Source: an uncultured Bacteroidales bacterium (GTDB lineage: Bacteria; Bacteroidota; Bacteroidia; Bacteroidales; Muribaculaceae). Taken from it: 64,000 bases of DNA. The notes under the pieces were generated by a model, which saw nothing but the letters and a program-made list of their open reading frames with translations, searched no databases and was not told where the DNA came from. Every line of letters starts with the position of its first letter. Position 1 is the stretch's first letter. Location of the stretch: contig CAMWHE010000002.1 in the NCBI GenBank assembly GCA_947173955.1, positions 1 through 64,000 of the forward strand, read 5' to 3'. Shown piece by piece: positions 46,994 through 55,391 of the stretch. The translations under genes were made by a program, and so were the position numbers.

Positions 46994-47025
46994 CAAATAT
47001 ACAAAACCGTTTTTATAACGGCAAA
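46994..47025 (-). promoter_or_regulatory. Promoter of the PUL operon with inverted repeat in the spacer
   Basis: Minus strand TTTG (47025-47022), 20-bp spacer, TATATTTG (47001-46994), a perfect Bacteroides consensus. The spacer contains the inverted repeat CCGTT-N5-AACGG (47007-47021), a possible operator. The start is expected near 46987. This and the divergent tig promoter are the only clear elements in the 364-bp gap 46905-47268; no regulator gene, ECF sigma/anti-sigma pair or hybrid two-component gene is adjacent. Confidence 0.85.
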
Positions 47026-47124
47026 TTTTTCATTGTATTATTTACGGGTATTGATAGGTAAACGGAATGTTTAGGTTAAAATTGCTTAATCATAAAAATT
47101 TTAAGTTGTAAGAGTGGCCGAATG

Positions 47125-47155
47125 TTGGTAAATAGGAAATGAAGTGTTAAATTTG
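47125..47155 (+). promoter_or_regulatory. Promoter of the trigger factor gene
   Basis: TTG (47125-47127), 20-bp spacer, TAAATTTG (47148-47155). The start is expected near 47162, giving a leader of about 107 nt before the ATG at 47269. It is divergent from the PUL promoter. Confidence 0.75.
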
Positions 47156-47268
47156 CATTCCCGAATGAGCGGTCGTTTCAAGACGACATTACAGCATAAC
47201 GCGTTTTGCCGTAATCTCATCGCAATTAATGATCAGGAAATAATTCACGAAAATAACGAAACGAAATC

Positions 47269-48630
47269 ATGAACGTTACACTCGAAAAGAAAGAAGACGG
47301 AACCGGTATCATTACCGTCAATGTAGAAGAAAATGACTATGCTGCAAAGGTAACTTCGCAGCTCAAAGAAATAGGCCGTACACATACAATCCCCGGCTTC
47401 CGCAAAGGCCATGTGAGCATCGACCAGCTCCGCCGCCGCTTCGGCAAGGAAGTCAAGAGCGACGTCATCAACCGTGAGGTAATTGATGCAGCCGTGAAGT
47501 ATCTTGAAGATAACAAAGTCGAGATCCTCGGCCAGATTCTCCCCGTGGAAGTAAAGGAAATCAACCTCAATGACAAGGATTATACCTTCCAGTATGAAAT
47601 CGGTCTCGCTCCCGAGGTAAATGTAGAACTGAGCAAGGACATCAACGTACCGTTCTACAACATTGAAGTCTCTGAAGAAATGGTCAAAGAGCAGGATCAA
47701 GCTCTCCGCGAGCGTTTCGGCACTCAGGGTCCCGGCGAAGCTGTCGATGCAAAAGCTATCGTCAAAGGCTCAATCATGGAACTTAACGCCGATGGCACCG
47801 TAAAAGAAGGCGACGACGCCATTCAGGTAACTGATGGCATCTTCGCTCCCATGTACTTCACAGATAAGGCTCAGACCGAGCTCTTCGCCGGTAAGAAAGT
47901 AGGAGACAAAATTGTCTTCAATCCCTGGACTGCAACCGGTGGCAACACAACCGAACTCGCTTCCATGCTCCACATAAGCAAGGAAAAAGCAGAAGAAACA
48001 AAAGGCAATTTTGAGATCAATATCGCTGAAATCATCGTCCTTACTCCCGCAATCCTCGGAGAAGACCTCTATAAAGCTGCTTTCGGTGACTCCGTCAAGA
48101 CCGAAGAAGAATACTTCAACGCTATCCGCGCCATGATAGCTTCTCAGCTCGCGCCTAACAGCCAGATTCTCTTTGACCGCGACGCAGAGAAGGTTCTCAC
48201 AGAGAAATACAACGACATCAAACTACCCGCCAACTTCCTCAAGAAATGGCTTGTATCGCGTCAGGAAGAGCTTACCGAAGAAAATATTGACGAAGAATTC
48301 ACCCGCATGGAGCCGGCCCTCAAATGGCAGGTTATAAAAGACAAGATTGCTGCTGCCAACGACATCAAAGTCGAAGCAAGCGACATGGAAAACTATGCCA
48401 AGATGCTTGCTCGCCGTCAGCTTGCTCAGTACGGCATGGCAAATGCCGACGACGATCTCGTCGACAACTTCGCAAAACGTTTCCTTGAAAACCGCGAATC
48501 CCGTCAGAGCATAGCAGAGCAGGTGGGTGACCGCAAGCTCTTCATGTGCATCCGCGCAAAAGTCAATGTCGAGGAAAAGACCGTATCGCTTGACGAGTTC
48601 AAAAAGCTCGCCAATCCCGACGCGGAATAA
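47269..48630 (+). CDS. tig: Trigger factor chaperone
   Basis: 453 residues. The N-terminal ribosome-binding domain (about 1-130) includes the signature IPGFRKGHVSIDQLRRRFGK, close to the G-F-R-x-G-x-x-P motif that docks on L23. The central region (about 150-250) is poorly similar to an FKBP domain and lacks obvious prolyl-isomerase residues, as in other Bacteroidetes trigger factors. The C-terminal domain (about 260-440) is helical. It assists folding of nascent proteins and is monocistronic, with a promoter at 47125-47155 and a terminator at 48686-48725. Confidence 0.93.
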   Translation: MNVTLEKKEDGTGIITVNVEENDYAAKVTSQLKEIGRTHTIPGFRKGHVSIDQLRRRFGKEVKSDVINREVIDAAVKYLEDNKVEILGQILPVEVKEINLNDKDYTFQYEIGLAPEVNVELSKDINVPFYNIEVSEEMVKEQDQALRERFGTQGPGEAVDAKAIVKGSIMELNADGTVKEGDDAIQVTDGIFAPMYFTDKAQTELFAGKKVGDKIVFNPWTATGGNTTELASMLHISKEKAEETKGNFEINIAEIIVLTPAILGEDLYKAAFGDSVKTEEEYFNAIRAMIASQLAPNSQILFDRDAEKVLTEKYNDIKLPANFLKKWLVSRQEELTEENIDEEFTRMEPALKWQVIKDKIAAANDIKVEASDMENYAKMLARRQLAQYGMANADDDLVDNFAKRFLENRESRQSIAEQVGDRKLFMCIRAKVNVEEKTVSLDEFKKLANPDAE

Positions 48631-48685
48631 TTAAACAGCCTTCCGCGTAGCCGCCAGTCAAGCGGACTATTGCAGAATACCTTTA

Positions 48686-48725
48686 CGGACATCGTGAATC
48701 GTTTTTTCACGATGTCCGCATTTTA
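48686..48725 (+). terminator. Intrinsic terminator after tig
   Basis: A perfect 13-bp stem (48686-48698 with 48706-48718) and a 7-nt loop, followed by CATTTTAT. It lies 56 bp after the tig stop. Confidence 0.85.
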
Positions 48726-48849
48726 TAGTAAAGAATCGGATTAATAACCGGCCAAAGCATAAAATTTCACAAAATTCAAAAGTTATATTTTTATTTTGTA
48801 TATTTGCTACGATAAAACTAACTATTTATTTACTTATAATCTTACAATT

Positions 48850-49245
48850 ATGGGAGAAAACAAACAGGCTATTACGCCTCAAAACGCCAAGTATGCAGTA
48901 ATTGGCTTATCCGTACTCGCACTTTTATTTTACCTCTTCCTACCTGCATTCAGTGCAGGAGGTGTGTCTTCAGGCCTTTTCAAAGTTTTTAGCGCTAAAG
49001 GTGTAGTATTTACAATAATACTTATTATAGCGACTTTCATTACCGCTGCACTGCAAGTTGTATTTTCAATCATCAAGCCTCTTCCGTTTGGCGTTAAACT
49101 TCCTGCCGCAAATGCGATCCTTGTGCTACTTCTGGGTCTGACCGCCCCCAGTCCGCTTACAATGGGTACCGGACTGATCCTCGCACTCATCTGCTATGTT
49201 ATCATCGCCGCATTCAACGCCTACTATAAAAAAACTCTTATCTGA
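48850..49245 (+). CDS. Small multi-pass membrane protein of unknown function
   Basis: 131 residues from the ATG at 48850; an upstream in-frame ATG at 48796 overlaps the -7 element TATATTTG (48799-48806) and is rejected. About four hydrophobic helices are visible: about 14-34, 51-72, 82-99 and 102-122. The N-terminus (MGENKQAITPQNAKY) is polar and probably cytoplasmic. No family is recognised. It is flanked by the tig terminator and by hairpins at 49276-49306 and 49381-49411, so it is a single-gene unit. The 232-bp gap after it holds only these hairpins. Confidence 0.7.
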   Translation: MGENKQAITPQNAKYAVIGLSVLALLFYLFLPAFSAGGVSSGLFKVFSAKGVVFTIILIIATFITAALQVVFSIIKPLPFGVKLPAANAILVLLLGLTAPSPLTMGTGLILALICYVIIAAFNAYYKKTLI

Positions 49246-49275
49246 TTATCAAAATAACCAATAAGCAGACCTCAT

Positions 49276-49306
49276 AAAAGATTCGGAATAATTAAGCCGG
49301 ATCCTT
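49276..49306 (+). terminator. Imperfect hairpin after the small membrane protein gene
   Basis: AAAGATTCGG-like arm pairs with CCGGATCCTTT across about 10 nt of loop, with one mismatch and one G-U pair. It is followed by ATTTGTTATAAGTTTTTTG. A plausible terminator for the preceding plus-strand gene. Confidence 0.55.
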
Positions 49307-49380
49307 TATTTGTTATAAGTTTTTTGTATCGGTTCAATTTAAGTTCAACATAAAGATTCAACTGAGCTCGGATAAAATAA

Positions 49381-49411
49381 TCAGCCACTTAGCGTTAAAC
49401 TAAGTGGCTGA
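49381..49411 (+). terminator. Bidirectional terminator between convergent genes
   Basis: Perfect 12-bp stem (49381-49392 with 49400-49411) and a 7-nt loop, followed by TGGTTTTAT on the plus strand and by TTATTTTATC on the minus strand. It sits between the membrane-protein gene and the convergent secreted-protein gene that ends at 49478. Confidence 0.8.
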
Positions 49412-49477
49412 TGGTTTTATCGTAGAATGAGTTAATTCTTTATACCAAACTCACTTTATTACAACCAATCTGCAGAG

Positions 49478-51169
49478 CTATCTAAGTACCTTTATGGCAC
49501 GGCCATCAGAATTGCGACGGATAAAAACACCACTACCTGGATTCAAAATTCTATTTCCTTTCAAATCATACCATTCGAAAGAGCCATCATCATCCGTCTC
49601 TCTGATCTCCTGAATTCCCGTATTCACATCTGAGTCATTCTTCACCGAAACATGAATAGCTTTAATATCTGAATCCGTATTACTTAAACGTGTATAGTAT
49701 TCCAACACACCGGGCCCGGAGATCTCGATATTCCCCGTATGTTCGGAAAAACCATCATTTTCTTTTTCTGCGACAATATGCGCATGATTTTCAAATGTTG
49801 ATGGCGTCCAACGCGTAAATATCTTCAACCCCCTGGCCTGATCAGGATGAACAAGCCGGATTACCACACTTTCATCCTTTTTTAGCTCATAGGCCTCAGA
49901 GGATTCCCTCTTTACGTATAAATCAAGATTTTCCGGTTGAACAGGATCAATGATTGTAAATGTACGGGTATAAGACTGGTTTTCAGGAATAGAAAGAAGA
50001 AAGTCATGCTGATTGATTCCGTGAACCGCACCGTTTATTGTAACCTTGACCACATATTTTCCGGGATCTGACATCCAGCTGTTATCCGTTCTAAGTATGA
50101 GATTATTATCAGAAACCTCCGGATCAACCTCAAAATCTCTGCTTGAATTCGTAGCGCTGTTAACAATATTTACAAGACATTTTCTTCCTCCCTCGATAGA
50201 AAAAAGGTTCGTGGCATTAACAGCACATAGAGTAAAGACTTCGGGAACAGCATCTGAATATATTGAGGCAGGAGTAACCCATGACATCCTTGCAGTAGCG
50301 TACTTATCGTCAGGCATCTGTTCATCCGAGATAATAAACGGACCGGCCAGAACATTTGCTATATGATAACCACCCGTACTGATAATGCCATTATTCGCAT
50401 ACTGATAATTAATAACACCACCGATTGGATACTGAAGATAATATTCACCAGGAGTCCGGATTATCTCGGGAATATGAAGGGTAAAATCCAGATCATTAAA
50501 CTTATAAGGACACGTATAACATTTTTCAAAAGAGTCATCCGATTTTTTTCTTAATAAGAATCCCTCCTGTGAATCATTCTCTGAGTCCGGAGTATATTTG
50601 GTATAATCTCTCCATGCAAGATTGTCCTGATAGGCATATAGTGTCATAGTGTAGTCTCCACCGATAAACTGAACCTGATTGGTAGACCTGTCTAATGCCA
50701 TCTTTTGCTGATATTGATCTATTTCCTGAATCGAGTAGCTCAATGTGACTGGATTGGAATGAGAAATGGTTCCTGTCGGAATATCCTTTAGCAAGATCGC
50801 ATCTTCATCAGATTCTTTTGCCCCACAAACTTTTATCGCTCCGGGAATCATGGATATCGATACACTCTGACCCATTTCTACGTCCGCTAAAGGAACTGTT
50901 ATCTGCCTTTGATCGCCCGGAATGGCAAAATCAGAAATAATCGCAGTCCCAGGACTATTATTCACCTTTAGATTAACGTTGGACGGAATTTCTACAATAC
51001 GGTACTCTTCGCTGACATAGAAATGAATGGCAGGTAAAGAATTGTATGTTCCCCGATACTCTACTCCCTGAAGATTTTTTCCATAATACTGCCAGGCGAA
51101 TGCAGAGGGAGCAACACATGCCAATGATAAAAGAGAAAGAACAGATGCACTAATTAAGTTTCGTTTCAT
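49478..51169 (-). CDS. Secreted protein of unknown function with C-terminal sorting-like domain
   Basis: 563 residues from the ATG at 51169 (two codons earlier there is only a TTG). Signal peptide (about 1-26, ending AFAWQ). The body is beta-rich with repeated Ig-like segments and no enzyme motif. The last ~40 residues (FEWYDLKGNRILNPGSGVFI, then RAIKVLR) resemble the short C-terminal domain common in Bacteroidales extracellular proteins, written elsewhere as YDLxGR...GIYI. Whether it acts as a type IX secretion signal in this organism cannot be told. The gene is AT-rich relative to its neighbours and is preceded by a long leader with its own promoter. Confidence 0.75.
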   Translation of the reverse strand: MKRNLISASVLSLLSLACVAPSAFAWQYYGKNLQGVEYRGTYNSLPAIHFYVSEEYRIVEIPSNVNLKVNNSPGTAIISDFAIPGDQRQITVPLADVEMGQSVSISMIPGAIKVCGAKESDEDAILLKDIPTGTISHSNPVTLSYSIQEIDQYQQKMALDRSTNQVQFIGGDYTMTLYAYQDNLAWRDYTKYTPDSENDSQEGFLLRKKSDDSFEKCYTCPYKFNDLDFTLHIPEIIRTPGEYYLQYPIGGVINYQYANNGIISTGGYHIANVLAGPFIISDEQMPDDKYATARMSWVTPASIYSDAVPEVFTLCAVNATNLFSIEGGRKCLVNIVNSATNSSRDFEVDPEVSDNNLILRTDNSWMSDPGKYVVKVTINGAVHGINQHDFLLSIPENQSYTRTFTIIDPVQPENLDLYVKRESSEAYELKKDESVVIRLVHPDQARGLKIFTRWTPSTFENHAHIVAEKENDGFSEHTGNIEISGPGVLEYYTRLSNTDSDIKAIHVSVKNDSDVNTGIQEIRETDDDGSFEWYDLKGNRILNPGSGVFIRRNSDGRAIKVLR

Positions 51170-51548
51170 GTGCAATAATCTTTATTTTGCCTCGTAGACC
51201 TTTCTGAATAAGGCTATTAAAAAAAAGAAGCGTAAGGTCTGTACCGGTTGCACATCCACTGTTTGAGGCTCTCGCATTGCCTGCCATTGTGAACGAGCAA
51301 CACGAAGAGGCCTCACGCAAATATGCATTGCCTCCTCAGCAATACTCGGCGCATTGCTGAGTGGCATAAAATACATATCCACATAGGCATCTACTATTGC
51401 CGCATTCTTGACAATGGCTGGAAATTTGCGAGATTTCAAACAATCAAGAACGTGCGTCAAGTAAACGCTACATCATTATTTCATAATGGATTGAATGCTC
51501 AATCCATATTTCAATGGCCAGACTCTGCACAGAACCTGACGCATCGAA
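51170..51548 (-). other. Structured 5' leader of the secreted-protein gene, possible cis-acting RNA
   Basis: About 379 nt lie between the predicted start (near 51548) and the ATG at 51169. On the minus strand the leader contains a perfect 9-bp hairpin with a 4-nt loop (51486-51494 with 51499-51507), a second perfect 9-bp hairpin (51335-51343 with 51353-51361) and a run of eight T residues at about 51216-51209 enclosed by AGACCTT/AAGGTCT. A 92-codon open frame crosses it but begins with TTG and is not recognisable. No known riboswitch, RNase P, tmRNA or SRP RNA motif was found. The rest of the gap to parC (51587-51818) is AT-rich with no feature beyond the parC -7 element. Confidence 0.45.
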
Positions 51549-51554
51549 GCAGGG

Positions 51555-51586
51555 CAAATTTAGAAAATAGATTAATTCTATACAAG
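51555..51586 (-). promoter_or_regulatory. Promoter of the leader/secreted-protein transcript
   Basis: Minus strand CTTG (51586-51583), 20-bp spacer, TAAATTTG (51562-51555). It is the only strong promoter in the interval and lies 386 bp before the gene's start codon, which defines the long leader. Confidence 0.65.
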
Positions 51587-51818
51587 TATTTTAACTAACA
51601 AACGGAACAATTAAGCCATTTTACAATGATTAACCGACATATCGAATAAAAAGCAGATACATCCCACTCATTGTACCCTTCCGAAATTGCAACTTCTGAC
51701 CGAGAGCACACATGGACATATTATAATCCATTACAGTCAATTATTAAAATATCATGACAAAAAAAGATATGATAATTGGCAAAAAAATCTTATCTTTGTT
51801 GGAAATTGTCAATAAGCC

Positions 51819-54527
51819 ATGAGTGACGAAGAAATAATCAACGACGAGAATATCAACGAGTTTGAGCAGGAGGAAAAAGAACTCGAGACACCGACGCAAG
51901 AAGCCCCGAAAGGAGTGAAAGCGCTTGCTGTCGAGGTAGCCCCGCCAAAACATCATCTAAGAGGTATGTTCCGTAACTGGTTTCTCGACTATGCGTCTTA
52001 TGTGATACTCGAGCGTGCCGTACCCCATCTTGATGATGGGCTGAAGCCTGTTCAGCGCCGTATTCTCCACTCTATGAAGACGCTCGATGACGGTCGCTTC
52101 AACAAGGTGGCCAATATCGTCGGCAATACGATGCAATATCACCCTCACGGCGATGCATCCATCAATGACGCTTTGGTACAGCTTGGCCAGAAAGAGCTTC
52201 TGGTGGAGACTCAGGGTAACTGGGGCAATATACTGACCGGCGCCTCGGCGGCTGCCGGCCGATACATCGAAGCCCGACTGTCGCCCTTCGCACTCGACAC
52301 GCTCTACAACTCTAAGATAACCGACTGGACCATGAGCTACGACGGTCGCAAAAAAGAACCCGTCACTCTGCCTGTAAAATTTCCCCTGCTGCTCTTTCAG
52401 GGCGTTGAAGGCATTGCAGTCGGACTATCATCGAAAATACTCCCGCACAACTTTAATGAAATAATTGATGCTGCGGTAGCCTATCTGCGCGGTGAGGAGT
52501 TTCAGCTGCTGCCTGACTTCGTCACAGGAGGCTATATTGATGTAACCCGCTACAACGACGGCGAACGCGGTGGCTCCGTAAAGATCCGCGCGAAAATCGA
52601 GAAAGTAGACAATAAGACTCTCGCAATAACAGAGATACCTTACGGCAAAACTACTGAAGCAATCAAGGACTCAATTGTCAAGGCTGCCGAGAAAGGCAAA
52701 ATCAAGATCCGCACTGTCGAGGATCTGACCTCCCACAGCGCATATATCCTTGTGCATCTACAGCCCGGCACATCGTCTGATAAAGCAATTGACGGACTAT
52801 ACGCCTTTACAGACTGTGAAATATCCGTTTCGCCCAACTGCTGTGTCATCTTTGATAAAAAACCTCACTTCATCAGCATCAGCGACGTACTCCGCCACAA
52901 CGTAGATCATACACGCGAACTGCTTCGCCGTGAACTTGAGATTGATCTGGGAGAAGTACGCGAACTGCTTCATTTTGCATCGCTCGAACGACTCTTTATT
53001 GAAAACAGAATATATAAGGACAAAGAGTTTGAAAATGGAGAATCAATCGAGGAAGTAATGGCTCACGTCAAGCAGCGTCTCGAGCCGCTATTGGTCGATG
53101 CCATCAGGGAAATCTCCGAAGACGACCTTCGTCGGCTGCTGGAAATCAAGATGAAGAGAATCCTTAAATTCAATTCTCTTGAAGCCGACCGTATCATTGC
53201 CGCCCATCACGACAAAATTGCCGATCTTCTCAACAAACTTGACCATCTTACAGACTATACCATCCAATGGTTTAAAGATCTGAAGGCAAAGTATGGCGAG
53301 CCATATCCACGCCGCACAGTCATCCGCGGATTTGACAATATCGAGGCCGCACAGGTAGCTGAAGCCAACGAGCGCCTCTATATCAACCGTGTCGAAGGCT
53401 TCATCGGAACAGCACTCAAGAAAGACGAGAACACGGAGTTTGTAGCCAACTGCTCAATGATGGACGATGTAATCATTTTCTACAAAGATGGTCGCTACAA
53501 GGTCGTCAAAGTGGCTGAAAAGCTTGCAGTAGATAAGAACATCAAACACATCGCCATCTTCAAGAAAAACGATACCCGTACGATCTATAATGTGATCTAT
53601 CAGGACGGTAAGGGTGGTACATACTACATGAAGCGCTTTGCCGTAACCGGAGTCACACGAGACCGCGAATACAACCTCACTCAAGGTAAAGACGGATCTA
53701 AAATAGTATGGTTCAGTGCCAATCCGAATGGTGAGGCAGAAACGGTCAACGTCACGCTCAAACCGAAAGCGCGACTGAAGACACTTCAGATCGATGTGGA
53801 TTTCAGCGAACTGGCGATCAAAGGCCGACAGTCGCAAGGCAATATTGTAACGCGCAACGAAGTGCATCGCTTCACGCTCAAAAAACGCGGAGGCTCGACA
53901 CTCGGAGGCCGTCAGGTATGGTTCGACCCGGACGTGCTACGACTCAACTATGACGGCCGCGGCAACTACCTGGGCGAATTCGGCGCGGACGACCTTGTGA
54001 TCGTCATTACTCGCGACGGAGAATTCTACACGACATCATTCGATGCCGGCAATCACTATGACGACAACATCCTACGGATCGAACGATTCCGCCCTGGTCA
54101 TGTATGGACTGCAATTCTCAACGATGCCGATCAGGGATTCCCCTATATGAAGAGATTTACCTTTGAGCCGTCAGTTAAGCGCCAGAGATTCCTCGGGGAC
54201 AACACGGCCTCAACCCTTATACAGCTCAGCGATCACCCCGGCGCTCGCTTCCGCATAGTATTCGGAGGGGACGACGCTTTCCGTGGCTCTCTTGACATTG
54301 TAGCAAGCGACTTCATAGCAGTCAAATCATTCAAGGCCAAGGGCAAACGACTGACTACATTTGCCATCGACCACATTGAAGAGCTTGAGCCTATCGTAGC
54401 TGATGACGAACTTCTACCTGCTGACGAGTCGGATTCAGACGACGAAACCATCGAATCAGAGGAGAACGAACCTCGCAGCGACGACGAAGTACGCGACGAA
54501 ATCAATGGCCAACAACGCATATTCTGA
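51819..54527 (+). CDS. parC: DNA topoisomerase IV / gyrase subunit A-type protein
   Basis: 902 residues. After an acidic N-terminal extension (about 1-40) come the type IIA topoisomerase A-subunit motifs: YVILERAVPHLDDGLKPVQR, the QYHPHGDASIND segment and GRYIEARLSPFA with catalytic Tyr149. The C-terminal beta-pinwheel (about 520-830) lacks a clear GyrA box and is followed by a very acidic tail. The form and length fit Bacteroidetes ParC rather than GyrA; the ParE gene is not in the window. A -7 element TATCTTTG lies at 51790-51797. It begins a plus-strand run that reaches the window's end. Confidence 0.9.
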   Translation: MSDEEIINDENINEFEQEEKELETPTQEAPKGVKALAVEVAPPKHHLRGMFRNWFLDYASYVILERAVPHLDDGLKPVQRRILHSMKTLDDGRFNKVANIVGNTMQYHPHGDASINDALVQLGQKELLVETQGNWGNILTGASAAAGRYIEARLSPFALDTLYNSKITDWTMSYDGRKKEPVTLPVKFPLLLFQGVEGIAVGLSSKILPHNFNEIIDAAVAYLRGEEFQLLPDFVTGGYIDVTRYNDGERGGSVKIRAKIEKVDNKTLAITEIPYGKTTEAIKDSIVKAAEKGKIKIRTVEDLTSHSAYILVHLQPGTSSDKAIDGLYAFTDCEISVSPNCCVIFDKKPHFISISDVLRHNVDHTRELLRRELEIDLGEVRELLHFASLERLFIENRIYKDKEFENGESIEEVMAHVKQRLEPLLVDAIREISEDDLRRLLEIKMKRILKFNSLEADRIIAAHHDKIADLLNKLDHLTDYTIQWFKDLKAKYGEPYPRRTVIRGFDNIEAAQVAEANERLYINRVEGFIGTALKKDENTEFVANCSMMDDVIIFYKDGRYKVVKVAEKLAVDKNIKHIAIFKKNDTRTIYNVIYQDGKGGTYYMKRFAVTGVTRDREYNLTQGKDGSKIVWFSANPNGEAETVNVTLKPKARLKTLQIDVDFSELAIKGRQSQGNIVTRNEVHRFTLKKRGGSTLGGRQVWFDPDVLRLNYDGRGNYLGEFGADDLVIVITRDGEFYTTSFDAGNHYDDNILRIERFRPGHVWTAILNDADQGFPYMKRFTFEPSVKRQRFLGDNTASTLIQLSDHPGARFRIVFGGDDAFRGSLDIVASDFIAVKSFKAKGKRLTTFAIDHIEELEPIVADDELLPADESDSDDETIESEENEPRSDDEVRDEINGQQRIF

Positions 54528-54551
54528 TTGCTAATCGTATTACCGACCGTC

Positions 54552-55391
54552 ATGATGTCCCGCCTGCGACTGACTGCCATACTGCTTATGCTACTGTTGA
54601 TCTCCCCTGCCCAAGCACAGGATAGACCGGTCTTGTCGGCTTTCACGCTTGGCATAGGAAGCAGTCATATTGCCGACACTTATCTGACACCACTCAAATA
54701 TGAAGGCTGGAGCGTGGCTGCCGGATATGAAAGAATGCAGGCTTTCAAGCCGTCAGCCGACAGTTGGATAACACGACTCTATATCACCGGCGAATTAAAC
54801 CGCTCGATAAATCCGGCCGGGAATGCCCGGATGTGGGGATTTGAGTTGTCGGCATCCTGGGGATTCATCAGAAGGTACAGTCTGCCGTATGGCATAAAAT
54901 TAGGAATCGGCCCAGCCCTATCAGCCCGGGGAGGATGCCTATACAACAGCCGCAACAGCAATAATCCCGCATCAGCCAAAGCTGCGATCACAGCAGACGC
55001 AACTGCTTTCGCTGCATGGAACACACACATCGGTTCTTTGCCGATTACCTTCAGATACCAGCCCACGATACCCGTAATCGGTGCATTCTTCTCGCCCTGC
55101 TACGATGAACTTTACTTTGAAATCTATATGGGCAACCGCAGAGGACTTGTCCACCCGGCATGGTGGGGTAACCGTTTCGAGCTTAACCAACTTGTGACTT
55201 TAGATCTGCATCTCGGCTCATCCTCCCTGAGGCTCGGCTATGACTCAAGCTGGATGAGTTCACGCGTATCCAATCTGACTACCCGCATCATCACTCACCG
55301 ATTTGTCATAGGCTGGACATCCGAATGGCTCAGTTCCGAACATAAAAAAGCCACAACCAATCGTGCAAATATAAACTCAGCCCTGTATTGA
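54552..55391 (+). CDS. DUF3316-like secreted protein
   Basis: 279 residues from the ATG at 54552 (a second ATG follows at 54555; the open frame extends to a TTG that overlaps the parC stop region). Signal peptide about 1-22 ending AQAQ. The mature part is beta-rich, with alternating aromatic residues (GWSVAAGYERMQAF, MWGFELSASWGF, LRLGYDSSWMSS), suggesting a small outer-membrane barrel, and fits the Bacteroidales DUF3316 family. Function unknown. Its TGA overlaps the ATG of the S41 peptidase gene by 1 bp, so the two are coupled. Confidence 0.7.
   Translation: MMSRLRLTAILLMLLLISPAQAQDRPVLSAFTLGIGSSHIADTYLTPLKYEGWSVAAGYERMQAFKPSADSWITRLYITGELNRSINPAGNARMWGFELSASWGFIRRYSLPYGIKLGIGPALSARGGCLYNSRNSNNPASAKAAITADATAFAAWNTHIGSLPITFRYQPTIPVIGAFFSPCYDELYFEIYMGNRRGLVHPAWWGNRFELNQLVTLDLHLGSSSLRLGYDSSWMSSRVSNLTTRIITHRFVIGWTSEWLSSEHKKATTNRANINSALY

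Noticed and set aside
51182..51460. 92-codon minus-strand open frame between the secreted-protein gene and parC
   Set aside because: It begins with TTG, has no recognisable domain and coincides with predicted hairpins in the leader. It is kept as an alternative explanation in the leader finding, not listed as a gene.
51323..51598. 91-codon plus-strand open frame in the same interval
   Set aside because: It overlaps the minus-strand promoter and leader, has no promoter of its own and no family features.
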